A stretch of 33,288 nt of DNA from Deltaproteobacteria bacterium (GCA_023230665.1 JALNWY010000013.1:1-33288); one strand, 5' to 3'. Shown: positions 8,199-15,921, counted from the stretch's first letter. Notes: generated by a model not told the origin, from the letters alone. Program-made: numbers and translations.

Positions 8199-8605
8199 AA
8201 CTGGTTTTTTGCCTGGCCGGAAAGACCGAACGCGGCCCGGTGGGAGAGCTGGTTGACGACTACCGCAAGAGGATCTCCCGGTATGCGCCGGTGGAGATCA
8301 TCGAGGCGAAGACCTTGAAGATCCAGTCGCGGGAGGGCGTTCACGTGCTCTTGAGCCCGGCCGGCCGGGCCCTGACGTCAAAAGGGCTAGCCTCCTTCCT
8401 GTCAGATATCCTGAACAGCTCGGCAAAGCATCTGTTTTTCTACGTGGGAGGCCCCACTGGTTTTGACCCGGAAATGGAAAAAGCCATCCCGGAGAAGATC
8501 TCGCTCTCGGCCATGACCTTCAGCCACCAGATCATCCGCATCATGCTCTTCGAACAGGTGTATCGCGCGTTTAGCATACTGAACAACGAGCCCTATCACA
8601 AATGA
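8195..8605 (+). CDS. rlmH: 23S rRNA pseudouridine-1915 N3-methyltransferase RlmH
   Basis: A SPOUT-class methyltransferase of 136 residues. The C-terminal knot shows FYVGGPTGFDPEMEKAI, then SLSAMTFSHQIIRIMLFEQVYRAFSILNNEPYHK, matching the family's HQ-R-L-EQ-YRA-I-N-PYH pattern. The GTG at 8195 is preferred because it overlaps the rsfS stop (GTGA) and gives the family N-terminus VKLVFCLAGKTE. An upstream in-frame start at 8168 would add nine atypical residues. The protein is about 20 residues shorter than the E. coli enzyme, mainly in the N-terminal half. It is the last gene of the rplU unit. Confidence 0.93.
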   Translation: MKLVFCLAGKTERGPVGELVDDYRKRISRYAPVEIIEAKTLKIQSREGVHVLLSPAGRALTSKGLASFLSDILNSSAKHLFFYVGGPTGFDPEMEKAIPEKISLSAMTFSHQIIRIMLFEQVYRAFSILNNEPYHK

Positions 8606-8610
8606 GAGCA

Positions 8611-8640
8611 AAAACCGTCTGCACCGCTTATGCAGTTTTC
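8611..8640. terminator. candidate bidirectional terminator between rlmH and the AtpR-like gene
   Basis: Two convergent genes end here, only 35 bases apart. The stretch has an A-run (8610-8614), a short stem CTGCA at 8619-8623 with TGCAG at 8631-8635, and a T-run (8636-8639). It can be read as a terminator from either side, although the stem is only five pairs. Confidence 0.35.
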
Positions 8641-8946
8641 TTAGGCTGCACCCGCCATGGTCTCCCGTCTCCCGAGCAGGCGTGTGAGAATGGCCCGCAC
8701 GATGATAAAGCCAGCCAGAGTCGCTGCAATCCGTTCCCACCGGTGGTCCATGATGAAGTAGAAGCCGGGCAGAACCAGAGCCAGCCGGGCCGCATAGCTG
8801 GAGATCATGAGCCTGCCGGGCGTGGATGACGAGCAGAGCCTCTGGACCGTGAACCACAGGATGAGAAAATAGACCAGACCCAGGCCCATGCCGGCCGTGA
8901 GGGCAAGGACGAGGACAGGAAAAGGCGAATCAATATACACTGGCAT
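8641..8946 (-). CDS. AtpR-like small membrane protein (N-ATPase subunit R family)
   Basis: A 101-residue protein with three predicted membrane helices (about residues 11-35, 52-66 and 70-91). The pattern GLGLVYFLILWFTVQRL, then SSYAARLALVLPGFYF and GFIIVRAILTRLL, fits the AtpR family, with arginines inside or at the edge of helices 2 and 3 (R54, R84, R89). AtpR is normally encoded inside N-type Na+/H+ ATPase operons, where it is thought to touch the carboxylates of the c-ring. Here no ATPase gene is near. The ATG at 8946 was chosen for its GGGTGG ribosome site; an upstream TTG would add 11 residues. A related ATP synthase subunit I protein is an alternative reading. Confidence 0.65.
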   Translation of the reverse strand: MPVYIDSPFPVLVLALTAGMGLGLVYFLILWFTVQRLCSSSTPGRLMISSYAARLALVLPGFYFIMDHRWERIAATLAGFIIVRAILTRLLGRRETMAGAA

Positions 8947-9188
8947 GCGCGATCCACCCGCAGTCGATTTACAGGCCAAAGGCCGCGGTTATTTCAGTAT
9001 TCCTCCTGCCAGGCGCAGATGGCACAGAATGATCTATCCACTGTCATACTTTGAATAATAATTGGCAGAGAACCGAAATCAATCTGGCCTGGAGAAGAAA
9101 ATGCGATCATATTCCCATGCCTTTGGCATACGCCGGTCCCGCAGCCGCGGGGCACCGGTCCTCACTGGGGGAACAGGCGCTAAAAAAC

Positions 9189-10325
9189 TCAGCTTGCGGC
9201 CCCGTACACCCGGCCGGGAGCGATCTCCTCGGTATCGGCGAGCCATCCCTGCCCCGGGCTGATGTGCCTGCTGAAAAACTTGCCGGTATTGGCCGGGTTC
9301 CTCGCCTGGTGGAACTTGAAGAAGATCTCGTCGTGTTTTCTGCCCACGATCTCGATCTTGCCTTTTCTGTGGGACATGATGAAGCGAAACCGTTTGCTAT
9401 GGCCGTTGAGCATTCCCTTTGCCGCCTCCACGATATCGTATCCCTGGTGAAGCGGAACCTGGAAATGGTGCTGGACCCGTTTAACCGGCCTGCACTGAAA
9501 TATATAGTACGGGTTTATGCCGATGCCCGCCAGGTTGTTCTGCAGGGCTGCCAGGATTGCCGGATCATCGTTCACGCCGTTGAGGAGCACGGTCTGGTTG
9601 TTGACCAGCACACCGGAGCGGATGAGGCAGTCCACCGCAGCCACGGCCTCTTCAGTGATTTCCCGGGGATGATTGAACTGGGTCACCACATAGATCCTCC
9701 TCTGCGGGAGGGAGTGCTTTTTCAGGAGCCTGATGAGATCCGGATCGTGCGTGATCCGATGGGGAAGGGTGACCGGAATTCTCGTGCCGAACCTGATAAA
9801 GGAGAGATGACCGATATCCGAGAGCATCTCGAGAAAGCGGGCGATCATAGAGGTGTCCAGGACAAAGGGGTCGCCTCCCGTGATGAGGACATTGTTGATC
9901 TCCCGGTGCTGCCTCACATAGGCAGCCGCATCGTCGAACCGCTGGAGAAGCTCGTGGTTGGGCAGTCCCACCAGACGTTTTCTGAAACAGTGCCTGCAGT
10001 ACATTGCGCACCGGTTAGTGGAAAGGATCAGTGCGGTCTGCGGATACTTGTGCTGGAGCCCGGGCATCTTGGTGTTGTCCTTCTCGCCGCTGGTATCGTA
10101 TGAGCCCATGAGATTGAGCTCGTCAACACTGGGCACTGCCATTGCCTTCACCGGGTCGTTCGGATCATCGGGGTCGATGAGAGAGAGGTAATACGGGGGC
10201 ACGCACATCGGATGCCGCTCCACCACATGGGCGAGCCGCTTCATTTCCCTGGACGGTATGTTGACAACCGATGAAGCCTCCTTGATCGTCCGTACGCTTT
10301 CCTTTAGCTGAATCTCCCAAGTCAT
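9189..10325 (-). CDS. KamA-family radical SAM protein (lysine 2,3-aminomutase-like)
   Basis: A 378-residue protein with the radical SAM motif CAMYCRHCFRKR (C106, C110, C113), the ITGGDPF segment for S-adenosylmethionine binding, and the surrounding fold of lysine 2,3-aminomutases (ILSTNRCAMYCRHCF; VTQFNHPREIT; NQTVLLNGVND). In aminomutases the pyridoxal phosphate lysine lies in a C-terminal PGGGGK motif. Here the matching segment reads SHRKGK, so a lysine is present but the glycine loop is not. It could be a lysine aminomutase, a beta-lysylation enzyme of the EpmB type, or a relative with another substrate. No acetyltransferase for N-acetyl-beta-lysine and no epmA lie nearby. The ATG at 10325 has an AAAGGTG site; a GTG at 10334 is less likely. 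Confidence 0.8.
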   Translation of the reverse strand: MTWEIQLKESVRTIKEASSVVNIPSREMKRLAHVVERHPMCVPPYYLSLIDPDDPNDPVKAMAVPSVDELNLMGSYDTSGEKDNTKMPGLQHKYPQTALILSTNRCAMYCRHCFRKRLVGLPNHELLQRFDDAAAYVRQHREINNVLITGGDPFVLDTSMIARFLEMLSDIGHLSFIRFGTRIPVTLPHRITHDPDLIRLLKKHSLPQRRIYVVTQFNHPREITEEAVAAVDCLIRSGVLVNNQTVLLNGVNDDPAILAALQNNLAGIGINPYYIFQCRPVKRVQHHFQVPLHQGYDIVEAAKGMLNGHSKRFRFIMSHRKGKIEIVGRKHDEIFFKFHQARNPANTGKFFSRHISPGQGWLADTEEIAPGRVYGAAS

Positions 10326-10471
10326 TGAAAACACCTTTCAATTTTTGTCTATCTCGTGGCAATGACCATCTCGACAATGGTCCCTCTTATCATTCTTCCG
10401 ATCACCGGAATAAGAACAGCCGAAAGATACGTCCCGACTGAACGTCGCATGGAAAAATTATTGATATGTGA

Positions 10472-10500
10472 TATATACCACATATTATACTGGTATGCAA
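10472..10500 (-). promoter_or_regulatory. candidate promoter of the KamA-like gene
   Basis: Read on the minus strand, TTGCAT (10495-10500) and TATATA (10472-10477) are 17 bases apart in an AT-rich patch, about 145 bases upstream of the radical SAM gene. The same patch contains a 7-base inverted repeat, ATATGTG/CACATAT, that might be an operator. Confidence 0.35.
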
Positions 10501-10547
10501 ACATATCCTGGAGAAGATCATGCCCATGCAGGAGGTTCTTGGGCGGA

Positions 10548-11765
10548 CTATTCTTGCTCTCCTTTCGAGTCGGTGGGTATTCTCGGATAGTAACTGAGCC
10601 TTCTGGGCACAATGAACCTGAGGAACAAAGGCCCGATAAAAGAGGTGAACATGACAACCAGGAGAAGAGAAGAAAATATTTCACCGGGAAGGACCCCGCA
10701 CATCAGCCCGATATTGCCGCAGATCAGACCCACCTCGCCGCGCGGTATCATCCCCACGCCCACAAAGAGCCGGTTTTCCCTGTCCCGGACAATGGCAAGG
10801 CCGCTCATGAGCTTGCCTGCCACCGCGACCGCGAGCAGGGCAATGCTCAGGGCGAGGACCGGCTGATTCTCTGCTACAAGAGGGTTCAGGAGTGAAAGAT
10901 CCATCCTGGTGCCGATGAGAACGAAAAACAGGGAGGCGAACACACTGATAAAGGGCATGAACGAGGCCGAGATATGGTGCCTGACCCTCGACTCGGAGAG
11001 AGACAGGCCCGCGATGAATGCGCCCACGATGACATCGAGCCCGATGGCCGCCGCTCCAAAAGAGATGAACATGAGGTAGGCAAAGCTCGTCATGGCAGTG
11101 CCGTTGTCGCCGTATGTGTGCTCGATGAACGACATGAGGCGGGAAATGACGGGCCGCACCGCAATGAGGACAACGAGAAAGAACGCGACCACCATGCCCG
11201 TGAGCATGGCGATGTTGCTCACCGAGATCTTTTCGCCGAACGCTATGCTCGAAATGACAGTGAGAATGAAGAGCCCGATCACATCATCGAGAACAGCGGC
11301 GTTGAGGATAATCTTGCTGCCTGTTGAGCCGATGATTTCCAGCTCGCTGAGCACCTCGGCGGTGATGCCCACGCTCGTGGCGGTCAGGGACGCCCCGACG
11401 AAGAGGGCCACGAGCGGTGTCTGGCCAAAGAGCATGGATACTCCGTATCCCAGGAGAAACGGCGTGATGACCCCCAGAAAAGCCACTCGCGCAGAGGCAG
11501 GACCGACACTGACGATATCCCTCATGCGAATCTCCAGACCCACGGAAAAGAGCAGGGCGCACAAGCCCACCTGCCCCAGCACTTCGAGAATATCCTGGTG
11601 CTCCTGCCAGAAGGGTATTCCGCTGCTGAAGGTCAGTGCAAGGAGGGCACCTGCGGCGAGCTCGCCGAGTATGGCGGGCAGGTTGAGATGGACCGCCAGC
11701 CAACCGCCCGCCACTCCGGCAATGATCAGTGCGCACAAGACGAGGAAAACGCTGCCAGGCTCCAC
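10548..11765 (-). CDS. CPA2-family cation:proton antiporter
   Basis: A 405-residue integral membrane protein with about 12-13 hydrophobic segments, fitting the Kef/NapA type (CPA2, Na_H_Exchanger domain). The double-aspartate motif of electrogenic members is visible in AAVLDDVIGL (D160, D161). The ASLTATSVGITAEVL segment in the preceding helix and a lysine in VAGKLMSGL match the NapA-type ion site. It ends after the membrane domain, with no nucleotide-binding TrkA/KTN domain, so it is unlike full KefB/KefC. The GTG start has a GGAAAG site. The substrate (Na+ or K+) cannot be read from sequence. The downstream gap of about 220 bases with its own promoter suggests a unit separate from the radical SAM gene. 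Confidence 0.88.
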   Translation of the reverse strand: MEPGSVFLVLCALIIAGVAGGWLAVHLNLPAILGELAAGALLALTFSSGIPFWQEHQDILEVLGQVGLCALLFSVGLEIRMRDIVSVGPASARVAFLGVITPFLLGYGVSMLFGQTPLVALFVGASLTATSVGITAEVLSELEIIGSTGSKIILNAAVLDDVIGLFILTVISSIAFGEKISVSNIAMLTGMVVAFFLVVLIAVRPVISRLMSFIEHTYGDNGTAMTSFAYLMFISFGAAAIGLDVIVGAFIAGLSLSESRVRHHISASFMPFISVFASLFFVLIGTRMDLSLLNPLVAENQPVLALSIALLAVAVAGKLMSGLAIVRDRENRLFVGVGMIPRGEVGLICGNIGLMCGVLPGEIFSSLLLVVMFTSFIGPLFLRFIVPRRLSYYPRIPTDSKGEQE

Positions 11766-12032
11766 TTTTCTTTCCGATCGATCATCTGCGGGATATATTC
11801 TTTCCAGGACACGGGAATAACCTCGTGAAACAAGAATATTTCACCCTCGATATGGGTAAAGGATACTGCGCACAAAGCCGGATATCAAGCTGCTCCGCTC
11901 CGGCAGGGAAACCGGTCTCCCGAAGAGATGTTGCAATTGGGAATCAGGATTTCTATAATGCCGACAAATGTTCAGGCACCACATGGCCGTTTGTGTTGCT
12001 GTTTTTAAAAAGGAAAAGGAAGGGGAGAGAAG
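11766..12032. other. intergenic leader with two short GC stems
   Basis: This divergent spacer separates the antiporter from the RsbRD_N gene. It holds GCCGG (11877-11881) pairing with CCGGC (11900-11904), followed by GGGA (11906-11909) with TCCC (11918-11921). The arrangement faintly recalls a riboswitch-like leader, but I cannot match it to a known class. A purine-rich ribosome site precedes the gene at 12033. No other gene is seen. Confidence 0.25.
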
Positions 12033-12518
12033 ATGATCTATTCCAGGTTGATCAAGCTGATCGAGGACAATGCAGGCGAGCTGACCAACAGGGTATGCAG
12101 GGACCTGCTCACCAGGGAGGAAACCAAGAGCTTTCGGACGCTGTCAGAGGACCTTGTCCGTGATTGGATCTACGGTGTGTACAGCAGACTCGACTCTTGG
12201 CTCGGCAAGAAGAAGCACACCGGCGAGGTGCAGAAGTATTACAGCGATCTGGGAAAGAAGTGGTTTGAAGAGGAAATCCCCCTGCATGAAGCGGTCATGA
12301 CCCTGATGATCATCAAGCGCCACCTATGGCTCTATGTGAGGGAGAACCAGTTCTTCGATTCAACCTACGAGTGCTATCAGGCCTTGGAGATGAACAACAA
12401 GGTCGTGCTGTTCTTTGACCGGGCCATCTATTTCACCATCATCGGCTACGAGGAGGAGCTGACAAAATCGGCAGGGACTGACAACGGCATCTTCTCCCGG
12501 ATGCTGAAAAAGAGGTGA
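12033..12518 (+). CDS. RsbRD N-terminal-like sensor domain protein
   Basis: A 161-residue, mostly helical soluble protein that resembles the stand-alone RsbRD N-terminal domain (a globin-like sensor region of RsbR-type stressosome proteins). Visible features are the opening helix with a run of acidic and basic residues, the DWIYGVYSRLDSWLG segment, the KYYSDLGKKWFEEEIPLHEAV stretch and the VMTLMIIKRHLWLYV helix. No STAS, kinase or other output domain follows, so any partner must be encoded elsewhere. A strong AAGGGGAGAG site precedes the ATG. It stands alone between divergent and convergent neighbours. Domain identity is by pattern recognition and fairly confident; the signal sensed is unknown. 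Confidence 0.7.
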   Translation: MIYSRLIKLIEDNAGELTNRVCRDLLTREETKSFRTLSEDLVRDWIYGVYSRLDSWLGKKKHTGEVQKYYSDLGKKWFEEEIPLHEAVMTLMIIKRHLWLYVRENQFFDSTYECYQALEMNNKVVLFFDRAIYFTIIGYEEELTKSAGTDNGIFSRMLKKR

Positions 12519-12528
12519 TCCCTTCCCG

Positions 12529-12568
12529 AAAAAAAAAGACCGCCCGCGGCTTTGAACGTTCCGGGGTC
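12529..12568 (-). terminator. candidate terminator of the hemB-ahbD-ahbA unit
   Basis: On the minus strand a GC-rich segment able to form an imperfect stem is followed by nine T residues (12529-12537 as A on the plus strand). It lies 33-72 bases past the ahbA stop. The stem is weak as drawn by eye, so the T-run is the main support. Confidence 0.3.
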
Positions 12569-12600
12569 TCCCGGACGGAGCAGCCCCGGAGCGGCAGCCT

Positions 12601-13110
12601 TCAGCTGTTTCCCGGCCGGGTTTCGTCCTCTTCGCTGAAATCAAACGACACGTTTATCTTGAATACGCGCCGGGCGGGAAGATCGAGTATGGCCGTCCCG
12701 AACCGCTGCCCGATCTCGCGGATGATCTCGTCTGCCCGCACCTTGTCCGGCGTGATCAGGGTGAACCAGCAGTTGGGGTGCCCGGAGCGCACGTAGTTGT
12801 GAGTCACCTGGCCGTAGGAGTTGACCAGTGAGGCAAACTCGTCGATCCGCTCCTGAGGCACCTCTGCGGCGCAAAGCGTGGAGTGCCATCCCAGGCTCCG
12901 GGGGCTGATGACGGCACCGATCCTCCGGATCGCGCCGCCTTCCTTGAGCCGGCAGACTCTCTCCACAGCCTCGTCCTCGGTGATCCCGGCCTGCTCCGCA
13001 ATCGAGAGGAACGGACGTTCTGCAAGCGGAAAGGACTTGCTGATAAGGGTGAGGATCTTCCGGTCGATATGATCCATGCAGCCCATGGCATGCTTGTTCG
13101 TGTTATCCAT
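12601..13110 (-). CDS. ahbA: siroheme decarboxylase subunit, AhbA type (Lrp/AsnC-like fold)
   Basis: A 169-residue protein with an AsnC-like winged helix at the N-terminus (DRKILTLISKSFPLAERPFLSIAEQAGITEDEAVERV), the GAIRRIGAVISPRSLGW linker and a ferredoxin-like domain. The motif VTHNYVRSGHPNCWFTLITP resembles AhbA rather than AhbB, which usually shows a VSHCYxR form. AhbA and AhbB remove two carboxyl groups from siroheme to form 12,18-didecarboxysiroheme. It follows ahbD and hemB on the same strand. The ATG at 13110 has a GGAGG site 10 bases upstream. A GTG at 13197, directly after the ahbD stop, would add 29 atypical residues and is less likely. The AhbB partner is not in the window. Confidence 0.78.
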   Translation of the reverse strand: MDNTNKHAMGCMDHIDRKILTLISKSFPLAERPFLSIAEQAGITEDEAVERVCRLKEGGAIRRIGAVISPRSLGWHSTLCAAEVPQERIDEFASLVNSYGQVTHNYVRSGHPNCWFTLITPDKVRADEIIREIGQRFGTAILDLPARRVFKINVSFDFSEEDETRPGNS

Positions 13111-13197
13111 CCAACACGCGCCTCCCTGGATCCGAGGCTCCCGATACACTGCGGCGCGACCGCCTTGCCGCACGTGAGGGCGCCGCACAGGCTGCAC

Positions 13198-14187
13198 TCA
13201 GCCTTTGAACCAGCATATGGGATCCTTTTGCATGAGATCGCCGATCACTTCGTATGCGCGGGCCCTGCAGCCGCCGCATATCTCTTTGTGGCTGCACGCC
13301 CCGCATTTGCCCTTGAGCGATGTGATGTCCCGCAGGGCGCGAAGGGTATCGGATTCCTCCCAGGCAGCGCAGAAGCCTCGGTCACGTACATTGCCGCAGG
13401 GAATCTGGAGAAACCCGCACGGCTGCAGCACGCCCGTTGACGAGACAAAACCGAACCCGCTTCCGGCAAGGCAGCCCCGGGTGCGCACAGGCTCCGTGTG
13501 CTCGGCCAGGATACGATAGAACTGCGGGGCGCAGGTGGCCTTGCATTCGATCCGGGAGGTCTGGTACACGCGGTGGAAATCCTCTAACATGGAGCAATAC
13601 TCCTTGACCGTGGCAGGCTCCATGTCGTGCCCCCGGCCCGTGGGCACGAGGAAAAAAACGTGCCACGCCATGACACCGAGCAGCTCCAGAAAGGCAGGGA
13701 AGGCCTCCATCTGACTCACGTTCATCGCAGCAACCGTGGTGTTGACCTGAACCGGCACCCCCTGTTGGATGAGGCTGCGGATGCCTGACACAGCGAGCTC
13801 GAACGCCCCCTCACGGCCCCGGAACCGATCGTGCATGTCCGGAGTGACGCCGTCGAGGCTCACGGACACCCGCACAATGCCCGACTGCCGTATCTGACCG
13901 GCAACCTCGGGCGTGACCAGCGAACCGTTGGTGGCAAGGGTCATCCGCATGCCTAATGAGGTGCCGTACCGGGCGAGCTCATACACGTCGGGACGCATCA
14001 GCGATTCGCCCCCGGAGAGGATCACCATTCTGGTGCCCGCGGCACCGACCTCGCGCAGGAGCGAGAACCCTTCGTCCGTGGTCAGCTCGCCGGACCTTGG
14101 CTCGGTGGTGGCCGATGCCCGGCAGTGACGGCAGTCGAGGTTGCAGGAGGTGGTCGTCTCCCATGCGAGGATGCGCGGTGCACTCAT
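13198..14187 (-). CDS. ahbD: heme b synthase AhbD-like radical SAM/SPASM protein
   Basis: A 329-residue radical SAM protein with CNLDCRHC (C15, C19, C22), the VILSGGESLMRPDVYELARYG segment, and a C-terminal auxiliary-cluster region with C295, C298, C304, C307 and C325. The opening LAWETTTSCNLDCRHCRA and the internal CKATCAPQFYRI fit AhbD, which converts Fe-coproporphyrin III into heme b by two oxidative decarboxylations. Placement between hemB and an AhbA-type gene strongly favours AhbD over other SPASM proteins such as peptide-maturation enzymes. The ATG overlaps the hemB stop as ATGA. After the TGA stop another frame stays open and is cysteine-rich, reported as a finding. Confidence 0.82.
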   Translation of the reverse strand: MSAPRILAWETTTSCNLDCRHCRASATTEPRSGELTTDEGFSLLREVGAAGTRMVILSGGESLMRPDVYELARYGTSLGMRMTLATNGSLVTPEVAGQIRQSGIVRVSVSLDGVTPDMHDRFRGREGAFELAVSGIRSLIQQGVPVQVNTTVAAMNVSQMEAFPAFLELLGVMAWHVFFLVPTGRGHDMEPATVKEYCSMLEDFHRVYQTSRIECKATCAPQFYRILAEHTEPVRTRGCLAGSGFGFVSSTGVLQPCGFLQIPCGNVRDRGFCAAWEESDTLRALRDITSLKGKCGACSHKEICGGCRARAYEVIGDLMQKDPICWFKG

Positions 14188-15158
14188 GAGAGGAGCTCTG
14201 CGACCCGGCACGCGAAATAGGTGATGAGCATGTCCGCCCCAGCCCTTTTGATGGAGAGCACACTCTCCATGATGCAGGCGTCTTCCGGGAGCCACCCCTT
14301 GGCGGAAGCGGCTTTGATCATGGCATACTCGCCCGAAACCTGATAGGCGCACAAAGGCTCGTCGAACTCGTCGGCCGCCAGGCGGATCACGTCCAGATAG
14401 GGCATCGCAGGCTTGACCATGATGATGTCGGCCCCTTCCTCCACATCGAGGCGTATCTCCCGCATGGCCTCGCGTACGTTGGCCGGGTCCATCTGATATC
14501 CTTTCCTGTCGCCGAAGGAGGGGGCCGAGCCTGCCGCTTCGCGGAACGGGCCGTAGAAGGACGAGGCATACTTGGCTGAGTAGCTCATGATAGGGGTGTA
14601 TTCGAACCCGCTCTCGTCCAGTGCCTCGCGGATGATGCCCACCCGGCCGTCCATCATGTCGGAAGGCGCGATGATGTCCGCGCCCGCCTTGGCGTGGGAC
14701 AGCGCCACCTTTGCGAGCACATCCAGGGTCTCGTCGTTCTCCACGGCGCCGCCGTCTCTGTCCAGGATGCCGCAGTGGCCGTGGCTCGTGTACTCGCACA
14801 GACAGACATCGGTGATCACCAGAAGATCGGGCGCCGCGTCCTTGATCCTGTGAACAGCCTGCTGCACCACCCCGTCTTTCTTGTGCGCCTCGGTGCCGAA
14901 CTTGTCTTTTTTCCGGGGGATGCCGAAGAGCAGGACCGCTGGTATCTCCCGCGACACCACCTCGCTGATCACGCTGGAGAGCCGGTCGGGCGAATACCGG
15001 AACTGTCCCGGCATGGCGTCGATAGGTTCCTTGATGGACTCGCCCTCTTTTATGAAGAGGGGATAGATGAGGTCATGAACCGAAACGCCGGTCTCCCTGA
15101 CCATTCTTCGTAATGCGGGCTTTATCCGCAGCCTTCGTGTTCTCTGCTCAGGAAACAT
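14184..15158 (-). CDS. hemB: porphobilinogen synthase (delta-aminolevulinate dehydratase) HemB
   Basis: A 324-residue enzyme of usual length that condenses two 5-aminolevulinate molecules to porphobilinogen. The zinc site cysteines are present in DVCLCEYTSHGHCG (C119, C121, C129), so it is the zinc-dependent type. The two active-site lysines lie in SYSAKYASSFYGPF (K196) and IIMVKPAMPYLD (K249). A GGGAGG ribosome site precedes the ATG. It is the first gene of the leftward heme unit and is coupled to ahbD by a 4-base overlap, linking early tetrapyrrole synthesis with the last step of the siroheme route. Confidence 0.97.
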   Translation of the reverse strand: MFPEQRTRRLRIKPALRRMVRETGVSVHDLIYPLFIKEGESIKEPIDAMPGQFRYSPDRLSSVISEVVSREIPAVLLFGIPRKKDKFGTEAHKKDGVVQQAVHRIKDAAPDLLVITDVCLCEYTSHGHCGILDRDGGAVENDETLDVLAKVALSHAKAGADIIAPSDMMDGRVGIIREALDESGFEYTPIMSYSAKYASSFYGPFREAAGSAPSFGDRKGYQMDPANVREAMREIRLDVEEGADIIMVKPAMPYLDVIRLAADEFDEPLCAYQVSGEYAMIKAASAKGWLPEDACIMESVLSIKRAGADMLITYFACRVAELLS

Positions 15159-15205
15159 CGTGTCCTCCCTTTTAAAACATATGGGTCTTTTCCTGCAATG
15201 GAGAT

Positions 15206-15234
15206 TATATATAAATTATAGCGGGGCAATGCAA
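15206..15234 (-). promoter_or_regulatory. candidate promoter of hemB
   Basis: On the minus strand TTGCAT (15229-15234) and TATATA (15206-15211) are 17 bases apart, in an AT-rich block that also contains a TATAAT. It lies about 50 bases upstream of the hemB ATG, within the 77-base gap after the methyltransferase-like gene. Confidence 0.45.
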
Positions 15235-15235
15235 G

Positions 15236-15856
15236 CTAGGGCAGGGTGAAAAAGACCGGAAGGATGCCGGTGTGATGGAGACGTTCGATCACAATGAGCA
15301 CCATGAACATCAGCGGAAACCACATGACGCTGAGGAACGCCCGCCTGAAAAGCCGGGTATCGATGGTGTAATGGGGCGGCTCCCGGAACAGGGAAGGCCT
15401 GGGGACAAACATGGGGGTCTTCTCCCGGTACTTGTCGAACGCATCTCCGTGGACCTCGCGCAGGCGGTTCTCTTCGGCCCGGATGACAAAGGGGTAGTAC
15501 AGGCCGAAGAGGATCACGATGAGCCCGAAGATCAGCACGTTGTTCGTCATGATCCCGATGCCCACGGCGCCGATGAGGCTGAAGAAATACAGGGGGTTTC
15601 GCACCATGGAGTAGGGGCCATCGGTGATGAGGTCCTTTGTCTTGTGGCCGCTGATATAAGCAAGGGCCCAGAGCCGCCCGAAGGCGGATGCTATGACAAG
15701 GATGAAGGCGAAGAAGTCTACGGCAAGGTCGAGATACGACGGGCCGCTCTTCGGGGACGACGGACCGGAAAACAGGATCAGCAGGATGATGAGAGCGCCG
15801 CATACCCTCGAGATCGCAATCCGATATTCCTGGGTGAACTGTATGATGGAAGCCAT
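15236..15856 (-). CDS. isoprenylcysteine carboxyl methyltransferase-like membrane protein
   Basis: A 206-residue membrane protein with about five hydrophobic segments. The S-adenosylmethionine motif of the ICMT/PEMT family is visible as TDGPYSMVRNPLYFFSLIG (about residues 78-96), and the paired acidic motif as RAEENRLREVHGDAFDKYREKTP. Such bacterial proteins methylate unknown lipid or small-molecule substrates; protein prenylation is not expected in bacteria. It precedes hemB on the same strand with a 77-base gap that contains a separate promoter, so co-function with heme synthesis is uncertain. The ATG at 15856 is the only good start. Confidence 0.82.
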   Translation of the reverse strand: MASIIQFTQEYRIAISRVCGALIILLILFSGPSSPKSGPSYLDLAVDFFAFILVIASAFGRLWALAYISGHKTKDLITDGPYSMVRNPLYFFSLIGAVGIGIMTNNVLIFGLIVILFGLYYPFVIRAEENRLREVHGDAFDKYREKTPMFVPRPSLFREPPHYTIDTRLFRRAFLSVMWFPLMFMVLIVIERLHHTGILPVFFTLP

Positions 15857-15921
15857 ATGTAATGATACTTACTAGAACACCTGGAGAACCGGTGTCAATG
15901 ATTTATCAGGAATTTGTCCGG

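Noticed and set aside
9051..10103. 350-codon open frame on the plus strand
   Set aside because: Antisense to the radical SAM gene, which has all core motifs; the plus-strand protein matches nothing.
10349..10684. 111-codon minus-strand frame across the antiporter end
   Set aside because: Its first half is a shadow of the antiporter and no ribosome site precedes the inner ATG codons. The short tail looks protein-like but is unsupported.
14188..14799. Upstream in-frame extension of ahbD
   Set aside because: The extension reads hemB out of frame and has shadow composition; the ATG at 14187 with its ATGA overlap is the real start.
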